Below the pieces are notes generated by a model. It was not told the DNA's origin. It saw nothing but the letters and a program-made list of their open reading frames with translations, and ran no database searches. DNA of 64,000 nt from Levilinea sp. Lineage in GTDB: Bacteria > Chloroflexota > Anaerolineae > Anaerolineales > Anaerolineaceae. Below are positions 18,041-28,000 of the stretch, piece after piece. Position numbers and translations under genes: made by a program. Location of the stretch: the NCBI GenBank assembly GCA_029975215.1, contig JARKPO010000003.1, forward strand, positions 1-64,000. The letters run 5' to 3'. Position 1 is the first letter of the stretch. Every line of letters starts with the position of its first letter.

Positions 18041-19051
18041 ATGCGCATCACCCGCGAATCCCTTCTCCGATTGACCCGTACCCTGGTTGACCTGCGCGTG
18101 CGCGGCAACCGCCGCCTGGTATGCGTCTATTTGACTGGATCGCTCATCGGTGAAGAGGCGCTGTTGGGCGGAACCACAGACATTGACCTGATTTTCGTGC
18201 ACAGCGATGAACCTCCCGTGCACCGCGAGGTGGAGCGGGTGAACGACGATGTGCATCTGGACATCGCCCATTTCTCACAGTCCGTCTTCCAGCACCCCCG
18301 CGGGCTGCGGGCGGATCCCTGGCTAGGGACGTATTTATGCGAAAACCCCATCGTTCTGCACGATGTACAGCACTGGTTCGACTTCACCCAGGCCAGCGTA
18401 TGCGCCCATTTTTACCAGCCAGAGACGGTTTGGGCGCGGGTGCGGCCCATGTCCGACGTGGCGCGGCAGTCCTGGATGAACCTTGAAACTGGAGAGAAAA
18501 CCACCGCAGTGGATTTTCTCAACACCTATCTTAGCGTGATGCAGAGCGCGGCCAATACCCTGGCCTGCCTGACCGGCGGGCCGCTGACCGAACGGCGATT
18601 CTTACTTAAGCTTCCCGAACGTACTCAAGCCGTCGGCAAACCCGAGCTGTTCGGCGCCTTTGTGGACCTGCTGTGGCCTCAACCGGTGGAAAAAAGCCAA
18701 TGGGAGCCGTGGGCCGCGGCCTGGAAGAACTGCCTGGTGGAAGCCAGCGCGCAGCCGGGCTGCCCCACGCGCTTTAAGGCCTGCCGGGTGGGCTATTACA
18801 CCCGCGCCGCCGAGGCCATGTTCGATGAGCATCCCAGCGCTGCGCTGTGGCTGATGCTGCGCACCTGGACACAGGTACTGGGGCTGTTTCCGGCTTTATC
18901 CGGCCAGGAAGATTGGGCGCAGATGACCGCCGCGCTGAACCTGAGCGCACCGCACCACGAAGAGCGCCTGCAGCAATTGGACGGTTATCTGGACGCCGTG
19001 GAAGAGACCCTGGATGAGTGGGCGCGCACCAACGGCATTGAAACCCTGTAA
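18041..19051 (+). CDS. Nucleotidyltransferase-fold protein
   Basis: This 336-residue protein has an N-terminal polymerase-beta-like nucleotidyltransferase motif, with TGSLIGEEALLGGTTDIDLIFV covering the G-S and D-x-D metal-binding elements at about residues 31-52. The rest is helical without a recognised domain. Family members transfer nucleotides to proteins, RNA or drugs; the substrate here is unknown. It is probably co-transcribed with the deoxynucleoside kinase. It ends just before the DnaA-box cluster. Confidence 0.7.
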   Translation: MRITRESLLRLTRTLVDLRVRGNRRLVCVYLTGSLIGEEALLGGTTDIDLIFVHSDEPPVHREVERVNDDVHLDIAHFSQSVFQHPRGLRADPWLGTYLCENPIVLHDVQHWFDFTQASVCAHFYQPETVWARVRPMSDVARQSWMNLETGEKTTAVDFLNTYLSVMQSAANTLACLTGGPLTERRFLLKLPERTQAVGKPELFGAFVDLLWPQPVEKSQWEPWAAAWKNCLVEASAQPGCPTRFKACRVGYYTRAAEAMFDEHPSAALWLMLRTWTQVLGLFPALSGQEDWAQMTAALNLSAPHHEERLQQLDGYLDAVEETLDEWARTNGIETL

Positions 19052-19160
19052 ACTGCCCCCCACCGGTTGGGGTAGGCGCGGCTTATCTTTCGTCTTTCCA
19101 TTCAACAAAAACTGTGGATAAGTGCCGTAAAACTGTGGATAACCCTTGATAAGTGTGGAA

Positions 19161-19186
19161 AACCCGCCTTTTGCGGGGTTATTTTG
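19161..19186 (+). terminator. Probable terminator after the nucleotidyltransferase gene
   Basis: AACCCGC (19161-19167) pairs with GCGGGGTT (19173-19180) with one bulge, followed by ATTTT. It lies inside the DnaA-box cluster, between box 3 and box 4. Confidence 0.55.
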
Positions 19187-19204
19187 GGGAAAAACAAAAA
19201 ATTG

Positions 19205-19232
19205 CACCCCCCTAGATGTGGGGGGTGTTTTT
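19205..19232 (+). terminator. Second terminator-like hairpin within the origin-like region
   Basis: CACCCCCC (19205-19212) pairs perfectly with GGGGGGTG (19220-19227) around a 7-nt loop, followed by five T residues. Together with the preceding hairpin it would shield the origin-like region from read-through. Confidence 0.75.
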
Positions 19233-19519
19233 ATCCAGCCCCCACAGATTGATGAGCCTCGATAGGACGAAGGGTATCCAAGAAAACCAGCAAGGTTATG
19301 CCCCAATTATCCACAGGCGCGCTGGGAGAACCCTTTAGGCCCCAAACCGCATCCCTGGGGGACAGAAAGCGATCCAAAGCCTGCATATGGGGGTTGGGCA
19401 GAGCGGACGGGGGTTATCCACAATATCCACACCCCCTACGACGACAGCGACTCCAGATTCATTTATTACCTATATAAAGAGAGAGAAAGAATTGACACCC
19501 TGCAAACACGAAACCCTTG

Positions 19520-19549
19520 TTGAAAAAATTGGGGGGCAAAGTGTATGAT
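19520..19549 (+). promoter_or_regulatory. Candidate promoter of the PspC gene
   Basis: TTGAAA (19520-19525) and TATGAT (19544-19549) are separated by 18 bp. The leader of about 105 nt contains a hairpin at 19603-19635 (CGCCGCAAA with TTTGCGGCG) ending about 10 nt before the Shine-Dalgarno. That placement might influence translation. Confidence 0.5.
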
Positions 19550-19661
19550 CGGAAATGTGTGAATCACCTTGCCCGGAGCTTTGACTCTATTACAAAAACT
19601 CGCGCCGCAAACGCAACCTTTTTGCATTTGCGGCGTATATCTTTGTGAAGGAGAATCAACC

Positions 19662-19901
19662 ATGAACAACAAACGTTTATACCGCGATCCGGCGGACAAA
19701 ATGGTGGGCGGGGTGTGCAGCGGGCTGGCCAATTTCTTTGGCATGGATCCCACCGTCATTCGCCTGGCTTTTGTCCTTTTGACCCTTTTGGGCGGGCACG
19801 GGATTTTGATCTATCTGGTGCTGTGGCTGATCGTCCCGCTGGCCCCCCAGACCGCGGCTGAGTCGGTTGTGGATGTCACCCCCACCCCACCAGCTGAGTG
19901 A
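19662..19901 (+). CDS. PspC domain protein
   Basis: This 79-residue small membrane protein consists of one PspC domain: the KRLYRDPADKMVGGVCSGLA box, then the FGMDPTVIRLAFVLL and transmembrane part. PspC domains occur in envelope-stress sensing. Start is at ATG 19662 after GAAGGAGA. It stands alone between the origin-like region and a strong terminator. The C-terminal tail is acidic and Pro-rich. Confidence 0.88.
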   Translation: MNNKRLYRDPADKMVGGVCSGLANFFGMDPTVIRLAFVLLTLLGGHGILIYLVLWLIVPLAPQTAAESVVDVTPTPPAE

Positions 19902-19920
19902 TCCCCCTTTCTCCCCCACA

Positions 19921-19959
19921 CGCCGCCCGCTGATGCCTACGCAGCGGGCGGCGCTTTTG
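19921..19959 (+). terminator. Rho-independent terminator after the PspC gene
   Basis: CGCCGCCCGCTG (19921-19932) pairs perfectly with CAGCGGGCGGCG (19942-19953), followed by CTTTT. Confidence 0.9.
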
Positions 19960-20131
19960 TTAGAAAACTGTAGGTTTTGGCTTTTCGGTTCTGTTGTATA
20001 CTCGAAAAGTCGGGGGGATTTCCCGGTTCTGAGCGCGTTGTTTTTGTGAAAACGGCACAAAAGGGCGCGCTTTTGTGTCAATCTTCAGGAACCTGGGGGA
20101 ACCCGAAAACCTTTTCCTCACGGGGTGGGTC

Positions 20132-21133
20132 ATGAAACCCAGAAGCATGTGGAGAATCCTTTTCCTGGGAGTCATTTTCATGCTGGCTGCATGCTCTCCG
20201 GCAGCCCCGAATCTGAGCGGAGCCTCGCTGTTTGAATCGGTTGAAGCTCCCACCCTGCCCCCATCGGATACAAAACCGCCCATCCGCGTGGCGCTGGTGA
20301 TGAAAACCCTCACCAACCCCTTTTTTATTGAAATGGAGCGCGGCGCGCGGCGGGCTGAACGCGAATTGGGCATTCAGTTGGTGGTCAAAACTGCGGCTCA
20401 AGAGACCTCTATCCAGGAACAGGTGCAAATCATTGACGCCCTGATTCAGGAAAAGGTGGATGCAATTATCATCGCCCCCGGTGATTCGGTGGAGCTGATC
20501 CCGCCGCTGAAGCGCGCCCAGGACGCTGGAATTGTCATCATCAATATTGACAACCGTCTGAATGCGGAGCTTTCCAAAAAATCGGGGTTAAAGGATGTGC
20601 CTTTTGTGGGCGTGGACAACGAAGAGGGAGGGTATCTTTCGACGATGGAGTTGGTACGGCGGCTGAGCGGCCCAAATGAAGCTGCCATTTTAGAGGGCAT
20701 CCCCACCTCTCAAAATTCCATTGACCGCGTGGCCGGGGCGCAGCGCGCCTTTGCCGAAAACCCTCAAATTGATCTTGTGCTCATTAAAAGCGCACATTGG
20801 AAAATTGATGAAGGGTACGAAGTGACCCGCGAGATTTTGGCGCAGTATCCGAACGTTAAAGCCCTATTTTGCGCCAACGATATGATGGCCCTGGGCGCCG
20901 TTCAGTATCTGCAAGATGCCGGCATACAGGGGGTGCTGGTGGCGGGGTATGATAACCTGGACGAAGCGCATGATGCCCTCAAACAAGGCGCACTTGTTGC
21001 AACCATTGACCAACAGGCTGCGGAACAGGGCTACCTGGGTGTTCAGTATGCCGTCCGCGCTTTGAAAAACGAAACCTTGCCAGCCGAAACGTTGGTGGAT
21101 GTTCATCTGGTGACGGCGGACAACCTGCCCTGA
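20132..21133 (+). CDS. Sugar-binding-type periplasmic lipoprotein
   Basis: This lipoprotein of 333 residues is related to ribose/galactose-type binding proteins (Peripla_BP_4). It has lipobox LAAC (Cys21). The ligand-domain hallmarks are RVALVMKTLTNPFFIEMERGA and the VDAIIIAPGDS hinge strand; CANDMMALGAVQYL comes from the second lobe. No ABC permease or ATPase is adjacent. Instead a GGDEF/EAL receptor gene follows after 26 bp, so it may present ligand to that receptor rather than to a transporter. Start at ATG 20132 gives the signal peptide. Confidence 0.85.
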   Translation: MKPRSMWRILFLGVIFMLAACSPAAPNLSGASLFESVEAPTLPPSDTKPPIRVALVMKTLTNPFFIEMERGARRAERELGIQLVVKTAAQETSIQEQVQIIDALIQEKVDAIIIAPGDSVELIPPLKRAQDAGIVIINIDNRLNAELSKKSGLKDVPFVGVDNEEGGYLSTMELVRRLSGPNEAAILEGIPTSQNSIDRVAGAQRAFAENPQIDLVLIKSAHWKIDEGYEVTREILAQYPNVKALFCANDMMALGAVQYLQDAGIQGVLVAGYDNLDEAHDALKQGALVATIDQQAAEQGYLGVQYAVRALKNETLPAETLVDVHLVTADNLP

Positions 21134-21159
21134 ACCCAGCATTGAACGATTGAGAGTCT

Positions 21160-24100
21160 ATGTTCCAGCGGTTACAGCGCATCAACCTGTTTCATAAATA
21201 TGTAACCTTTCTGATTGGAATCTGTGTGATCCCCTTGCTGATCTTGGGGGCCAGTTCCTATCAGGTGTCACGCCAAATTTTGGAACAGGAAGCTGAGCGC
21301 TATACCCGCGTGCTCATCCAAAGTCAGCGCGCTTACCTGGAATTGCAGCTGCGCCAGGTGGAAGAGCTGGCTTTTAACCTTTCAGGGGTGCAGCCCATTT
21401 TAGATGCGCTGGACCTGCCGCCGGATCAGGTCAACCCCTATACCGATCTTTCGACCCGCGCCCAGGTGGGGTACATTCTGGACAATTACACCAGCGTTCA
21501 GGGGCTGGTTTCGATTGATTTGTTCTCCGTTTCAGGAGCCCATTATCACGTCGGCGATACCCTCGATACCTCCTCCATCCGCGGCGAGGTGCAGCAGCGC
21601 CTGTTTACGGCCGCCCAATCCTCTCCGGGGCGCACCTTGTGGCTGGGGGTGGAAGAAAACGTTAACGTCAACTCCGCCTACACCCAGGTAGTCACGGCGG
21701 TGCGGCTGCTCACCCGCACAGACCGCAGCAATTTGACCCTGCGTCCGGTGGGCCTGCTGGTGATCAATCTGACCCCCGATTTGTACAAAACCTATTTTGA
21801 CGCGATCAAACCCTCCGAGGGGTCCACCTTTCTTTTGTTGGATGCCTACGGCCGCGTGATTTATCACCCCAACCAGGCTCTGGTGGGTACCAAACTGCAA
21901 ACCCAATTCCTGCAAAAACTGAGTGCGCCGCACGGTAATTTTGTGGATGATATTGACCGCCAGTCCGTCCTGGTTTCGTACGAGCGTACTCAGCCCACCG
22001 GCTGGATGCTGGTCAGCCTAACCCCCACCCGCATCCTGTACCAACCCACCAACATCATTGGCCGGTACACCCTCATTGTGTTTTTAGGGCTGATAGGGGT
22101 GATGGCTGCCTTCAGTTGGCTGGTGTTAAACTGGCTGGTGATCCCCCTGCGCCAGCTTTCCAGTCGGATTGAGCAGATTCAGGCCGACCCCAACGCCGTT
22201 GTAGGCCCCTTGCCCGTGAAGAGCAAGGATGAAATTGGCGAAGTCGTCAGCCTGTTCAACGATTTTCAAAAGGAACTGGCAGAAAAACGGGCGGCCGAAC
22301 AGTCTCTGCGGCTCAGTGAAGAACGTTTCCGCAATATCTTCCAGACGGCCATGGTGGCCATCTGGGAGGTAGATTTTAGCCAGGTGAACCAGGCGATTGA
22401 GCAATTACGCGCTGAAGGAGTTGAAGATTTTCGCGCCTATTTCCAGGCCCATCCAGAGACGGTACGCGAGATTGCGCGCACGATCCGTGCGGTGGACGTG
22501 AACGAATGGTCGCTCCAGATGTATGAAGCCGAGAGCAAGGAAGAACTGCTGGATAATTTGGAGACCGTTCTGGCCCTAGACAGCGTGGAAGTGCTCACCG
22601 ATGAGTTGACTGCTGTGGCCGAGCGTCTTCCTAAGTTCGAGAATGAAGCCGTCAACCAGACTCTCAAAGGCAAGACCATCCAAATCTGGTTCAACTTGCG
22701 TCTGGACCCGTCCAATGATTACCGTTCGGTATTGGTGACGGTCATGGACATCACCGAACAAAAACGTTCCGCCGAGGCTCTGCGGCAGAGCGAAGAACGG
22801 CTGCGTAACCTGCTGGACAACACCGTGGATTGGGTCTGGCAGGTGGATAAAGATTTCTATTTCAACTATGTCAGTCCGCGCGTCCAGGAGCTCTTAGGCA
22901 TCGCTCCGGAAGAATTGATCGGCGGCCGGTTGGATAAGGTCATCTCAGAGGATGAATGGCAGCGGATTCAGCCGTTGATGACCGAAATCACCACTGGCTA
23001 CGGGCGCATCAACAGCATGGTGATGCGTCTGCACAAGCTCAGCGGTGAAACTGTGGTATGTGAAGTGAACGCCACCCCGCTGTTTGATGCGCGCGGTGAA
23101 TTCTGCGGCTATGGGGGCATCACCCGCGACATCACCGAGCGCGAAGCCGCCGCCCAGGCGCTGAAAGAAAGCGAAGAACGTTACGCGCTGGCCGTTCGCG
23201 GGGCCACGGACGGCATTTGGGATTGGGATTTGATCCGCCATGAGGTTTATTACTCCCCACGTTGGAAGGCCATCCTGGGCTACGGCGAAGCCGAGATCAC
23301 CCAATCCATCAGCGAGTGGATGGGGCGCGTTCACCCCGATGACTTGCCCCGCGTGAAGCTGGAACTGGATGCTTATCTCAAGGGGCAAAAACCCTATTTC
23401 GAAAGCGAACACCGCCTGTTCCACCGCAATGGACGCTATTTCTGGGCGCTGATGCGCGGGGTGGCGGTGAAAAATGAGCAGGGCGAGCCGTGCCGCATGG
23501 CCGGGTCTTTGACGGATATTTCGGTGCGGAAGATGACCGAAGACCGCCTGCGCCACGACGCCATGCACGACACCCTGACCGGCCTGCACAACCGCGCCTA
23601 TTTCATGGACCAGCTGGTGCGCAGCATTGAACGCTCCAAACGCCACCCAGATTTCATGGCTGCGGTGATCCTTTTGGATCTGGACCGCTTTCGCCTGATC
23701 AATGACAGCCTGGGGCACAGCCGCGGCGACCAACTGCTCATCGCGGTATCGCACCGCCTGAAAACCTGCCTGCGCCTGGGCGACACCATCGCACGCCTGG
23801 GCGGGGACGAATTTATCCTGTTGGTGGAAGATATCCGCAGCCTGCACGAGGCCAAATTGGTGGCTGGACGTATTCAGTCCGAACTGAGCCAGCCCTTTGA
23901 CTTGAACGGGCAGGAAGTTTTTGTTTCGGCCAGCATGGGCATCGCCTTTGTCTCCGGCAATTACGACAGCGGGGATGATTTGGTGCGCGATGCCGACACA
24001 GCCATGAACCAGGTGAAATCCAGCGGGCGCGGGCGTTTCCAGGTGTTTGAAAACGAGATGCACCAGCGCAGCCTGATCCATTTGCAATTGGAAGGCGAGC

Positions 24101-24867
24101 TGCGCCGCGCCCTGGAACGGAACGAATTTGATGTGTATTACCAGCCGGTAGTCAACCTGGGATCCGGCCGCATCACCCGCCTGGAGGCGCTGATCCGTTG
24201 GCAGCACCCCACCCGCGGGTTGATCCTGCCTTCTGATTTCATCTCTCTGGCCGAAGACACGGGTTTGATCATCCCGGTGGGGGCCTGGGTGCTGCGGCGC
24301 GCCTGCCAGCAGCTGCGCGAGTGGAAGCAGATGGGACAAACCGATTTGCAGGTGTCGGTTAACATCTCTGCCTACCAGCTGCAGGACAGCGACTTTTTAG
24401 ATCTGGTGAAATCAGTGCTGATTGAAAATGATCTGGAGCCGACTTGCCTGAACCTGGAAATTACCGAAAGCGCCGCCATGCAGGATCTGGAATCCACCCT
24501 GCGGCTGCTGCATGAACTGGAACAGCTGGGGGTGGAAATTTCCATTGACGACTTCGGCATCAGCTACTCCTCGTTGGGACAGCTGCAGCGTTTCCCGGTC
24601 AACAGCATTAAAATCGATCAGCTGTTCATCAAGCGCACGCTGGACAACCAGGATGACGCCGCCATCACCACCGCCATCATCGCCATGGGGCATATCTTGA
24701 AGCTCAAAGTGATTGCTGAAGGGGTTGAAGATCAGCGTCAACTGGACTTTTTGATCGCTGAGCAGTGTGATGAAGTTCAGGGTTTCCTGGTCTGCTACCC
24801 GCGCCGGGCAGAAGAGATCACCGAGCTGCTGCGTGAAAAACGCAGCATGCTGCCGGTGGCGCCCTAA
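21160..24867 (+). CDS. Membrane receptor with HAMP, PAS, GGDEF and EAL domains
   Basis: This 1235-residue c-di-GMP enzyme has two membrane helices (about residues 16-38 and 300-325) that bracket a Cache-like extracellular sensor. HAMP (about 325-375), three PAS-like modules (about 385-540, 545-675, 675-800), GGDEF and EAL follow. The GGDEF motif is intact (881-885, RLGGDEF), and the EAL core is intact (1009-1011) with LEITES and SIDDFG. Synthesis and hydrolysis are therefore both possible. The preceding binding lipoprotein may supply the signal. It lies upstream of two large surface proteins. Confidence 0.92.
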   Translation: MFQRLQRINLFHKYVTFLIGICVIPLLILGASSYQVSRQILEQEAERYTRVLIQSQRAYLELQLRQVEELAFNLSGVQPILDALDLPPDQVNPYTDLSTRAQVGYILDNYTSVQGLVSIDLFSVSGAHYHVGDTLDTSSIRGEVQQRLFTAAQSSPGRTLWLGVEENVNVNSAYTQVVTAVRLLTRTDRSNLTLRPVGLLVINLTPDLYKTYFDAIKPSEGSTFLLLDAYGRVIYHPNQALVGTKLQTQFLQKLSAPHGNFVDDIDRQSVLVSYERTQPTGWMLVSLTPTRILYQPTNIIGRYTLIVFLGLIGVMAAFSWLVLNWLVIPLRQLSSRIEQIQADPNAVVGPLPVKSKDEIGEVVSLFNDFQKELAEKRAAEQSLRLSEERFRNIFQTAMVAIWEVDFSQVNQAIEQLRAEGVEDFRAYFQAHPETVREIARTIRAVDVNEWSLQMYEAESKEELLDNLETVLALDSVEVLTDELTAVAERLPKFENEAVNQTLKGKTIQIWFNLRLDPSNDYRSVLVTVMDITEQKRSAEALRQSEERLRNLLDNTVDWVWQVDKDFYFNYVSPRVQELLGIAPEELIGGRLDKVISEDEWQRIQPLMTEITTGYGRINSMVMRLHKLSGETVVCEVNATPLFDARGEFCGYGGITRDITEREAAAQALKESEERYALAVRGATDGIWDWDLIRHEVYYSPRWKAILGYGEAEITQSISEWMGRVHPDDLPRVKLELDAYLKGQKPYFESEHRLFHRNGRYFWALMRGVAVKNEQGEPCRMAGSLTDISVRKMTEDRLRHDAMHDTLTGLHNRAYFMDQLVRSIERSKRHPDFMAAVILLDLDRFRLINDSLGHSRGDQLLIAVSHRLKTCLRLGDTIARLGGDEFILLVEDIRSLHEAKLVAGRIQSELSQPFDLNGQEVFVSASMGIAFVSGNYDSGDDLVRDADTAMNQVKSSGRGRFQVFENEMHQRSLIHLQLEGELRRALERNEFDVYYQPVVNLGSGRITRLEALIRWQHPTRGLILPSDFISLAEDTGLIIPVGAWVLRRACQQLREWKQMGQTDLQVSVNISAYQLQDSDFLDLVKSVLIENDLEPTCLNLEITESAAMQDLESTLRLLHELEQLGVEISIDDFGISYSSLGQLQRFPVNSIKIDQLFIKRTLDNQDDAAITTAIIAMGHILKLKVIAEGVEDQRQLDFLIAEQCDEVQGFLVCYPRRAEEITELLREKRSMLPVAP

Positions 24868-24987
24868 AGCAGCAGCCAAATGTTTGCTCGCCCCCTTGTT
24901 ATTCGTGCTAAAATTATTTTAATGTGGGGGTGAATGGGGGGCCATTCTGCGATTTAACTGAATAGAATAGGGTTGGGCGCTGGTTGA

Positions 24988-25013
24988 AACCCAAAAATCT
25001 GGGGGTTTTTTTA
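24988..25013 (+). terminator. Probable terminator after the GGDEF/EAL gene
   Basis: AAACCC pairs with GGGTTT around a 10-nt loop, and the 3' arm runs into seven T residues. The stem is short. Confidence 0.5.
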
Positions 25014-25089
25014 TACCGCTGAGCGCAGAGTTTGGCACAGAAGATGCATTCTTTAGCTGCAGGTCCGTTTGAATGCAAGGAGATGAGGA

Positions 25090-28000
25090 ATGTTCCAATC
25101 TGCAAAGCAGTTTCCCAAATGGCTTAATTTATTGATGGTGGTGAGCATGACCCTGGCCCTGGTGCTTCCCAGCACCGTGCCGGTTCAGGCGGCACCCTCG
25201 GCTCGCGTCCTCGCGGCCATACCGGCGCCACCCACGAATTTGCTGGCCAACCTGGTCTCCAGCAGCCGGGTGGATTTAACCTGGACGGATAACAGTACGG
25301 ATGAAAGCGGTTTTATCATCTATCGGAACGGTGTTGAGATTGCTCGTGTGTCCCTCAACGTCACCAGTTATTCCGACCGCTCATCCCTGTCCTGCGGCCA
25401 GGTATACACCTACGAGGTCTCCGCGCTCAACATAGACGGCGAGTCGGGGACGGCCATGGATACCGTCACCACGCCCGTGTGTCCGCCGCCCGCCCCGTCG
25501 GATCTGAGGACTCTGGCCGTAGGTACCAATGACATCACCCTGGGATGGACCGACAACAGCGCTCTGCCCGACAAGCAGGAAGAGGGGTTTGATGTGCAGC
25601 GCTCGCCCAATGGGGTCAACTGGGTGACGGTGACCACCACCGCTGCCGATGTGACCAGCTTTATGGATGCCGGCCTGCCCTGCGACACCATCTATTACTA
25701 CCGCATCCGCGCCTTCAACGTCAGCGGGCAGTCCTTCTCCAACGTGCACATGACGGCCACGATGAGCTGCACGCCCACCAGCCCGCTGAACCTGACGGCT
25801 ACCCCCATTTCACAGACCCAGGTGGATCTAGCCTGGTCGGATGTGTTTGGTGAAGAAGCCTATCATGTGGAACGCGGCCTCACCAATATCGGCCCATGGA
25901 CCGAGATCGGCACCACCCTGGCGGATGTGACCACCTACTCGGACCTGACCGTGCTGTGCGGCACCACCTATTTCTACCGGGTGAAAGCGCGCAACGCGGG
26001 CGGCTTTTCGGAGCCGAGCAACCCTGTGCTCGTCACCACCCTGGGCTGCCTGCCCAAGCCGCCGGCCGGCCTGACCGCGGTGGCCACCAGCCCTACCAAT
26101 ATCCTGCTGACCTGGCAGGATAAGAGCGACAACGAGACCGGCTTCAACATTGAGCGCTCACCCGATGGAAATGGCGGCTGGACCCTGCTGGGAACCACAC
26201 CCACCGTGGCGGCCAACAACACCAGCTACAACAACGGCTCGCTCACCTGCGGTACGGCCTATTACTACCGTGTGCAGGCGGTGAACGCCGCGGGCGGCTC
26301 GGAATATACCAACCCTATTGCCGGAGCCGTTACCCAACCCTGCCTGCCCACGGCCCCCAGCAACCTGGTGGTCACGGCCATGTCGGCCGACCGCGTGGAT
26401 CTCAGCTGGACAGACAACAGCACTAATGAGGTGCTGTTTAAGATCGAGCGCAGCCCCAACGGCACCAACACCTGGGTGGAAATTGCCACGGTGGGCGCCA
26501 ATGTGACCACCTACTCTAACCTCAACCTGGCCTGCGCCACCCAGTACTTCTACCGCGTGCGCGCTTACAATGCCAACGGCAACTCCGCCTACAGCAACGT
26601 GGCTTCGGACACCACCGCGGCCTGCACTGCGCCGCTGGATCCCACCGGTCTGACGGCCGCCACCGATTCGCAGACGCGCATCAAGCTGAACTGGGTGGAT
26701 AACAGCGATAACGAGAGCGGTTTTAAGATCGAACGCAGCCCCAACGGCGCCAGCGGTTGGGTGCAGATTGCCGCGGTGGGCATTGACGTGACCACCTACA
26801 CCGCCACTGGCCTGACCTGCGGCACGGATTACTACTTCCGCGTGCGCGCCTACAACGCCTTTGGCAACAGCCTGTACACCCCGTTGGAGGCTGACCCGCC
26901 AGTGGGTGCAACCACGGCTCCCTGCGGGCCAACCCCACCCAACGCCCCCACCAATTTTGCCCTTTCGGTGATTTCCAAGAATGAGATCAAACTCACCTGG
27001 GGCAATGTAGCCAGCGAGACCGGCTACAAGGTCTACCGTTCGTTGGACAATATCGCCTTCACCGAAGTGATCAGCCTGCCGGCGAACACCATTTCCTTCA
27101 GCGATATCAACCTGGACTGCGGTACCAAGTATTACTATTTTGTGCGCGCCTTCAATGACGGCGGCCTCTCGAACCCCACGGCCACCAAATCTGCCACCAC
27201 CAATACCTGCAACACCATGGCGGTGGTCAAGGCGGCCAATACCTCGGCCAACCCTGGGGTCACCTTCACCGTGCCGGTGACGGTCAGCAACATCCCCGTG
27301 GCCAAGCTGGGCGCGGTTACGGTGGAGATCCACTTTGACCCGGCCCTGCTGGAAGTGCAAAGCTGCGGAATTGACCCCGACGGCAAGTTCAACATGGATA
27401 ACTGCAATATCCATTATGAGAACGACGGCGTCAACCCGGATGTCATCCGCATGTCGCTGACCTCCAGCGCGGGGGTTTCCACCTCTGCCAAGCTGGCCAA
27501 CCTGTCGTTCAAAGCCAAGGGCAGCAACGGCACCTCCACCATCGTGGATGTGGTGGTGGTCGAGTTCAAGGATCCCGACGGCAACCCTGTGGCCGCCACC
27601 GATAAGGACGGCCTGGTGCTGATTGGCAAGCGCGGGGACGTGAACGGCAGTGGCCGCGCTGACTCGGTGGATGCCCTCCTCATTCTGCAATACGACGTCG
27701 GTAAGAAGATGGGCAGCAACGTCTTCCCGCCGCCGGCTGGTTCCATCTACCTGCCCGCCTGCGATGTGAACCTGGACGGCAAATGCAACGTGGTGGACGC
27801 GCTCTTCGTCCTGCAGTGCGACGTGAAGATCGCCAACAGCTTCTGCCCCAATGTATCGGGAGCGGCGGATGTTGAGGCACTGGCTGCGGCCCCTAAGGGC
27901 TTTGGTCTGGCGCGCACTGTCAACTTGGCCGTGCCCTCTGGTGACGAAGGGGTTGTGCCCGTCAGCCTGAAAGTTCCCCAGGGGGAACTGGTGGGCGCGG

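Larger units (their letters stand above)
19113..19492. other. oriC: Candidate replication origin (DnaA-box cluster plus AT-rich tract)
   Basis: Four perfect DnaA boxes are present: TGTGGATAA at 19113-19121 and 19134-19142, and TTATCCACA at 19307-19315 and 19414-19422. Two one-mismatch boxes lie at 19154-19162 and 19423-19431. The last two are directly adjacent and are followed by CCCCC, a trinucleotide-like stretch (19437-19457) and an AT-rich tract (19458-19492). That order resembles the unwinding module of Bacillus oriC. There is no dnaA, dnaN or par gene in the window, so function is inferred. Confidence 0.65.

Noticed and set aside
19492-19497. TTGACA as -35 box of the PspC gene
   Set aside because: No -10 box lies at a fitting distance; TTGAAA at 19520 with TATGAT at 18 bp is better.
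22945-24339. An open minus-strand frame of 464 codons
   Set aside because: It lies opposite the conserved PAS-GGDEF-EAL coding region and has no recognisable motif.
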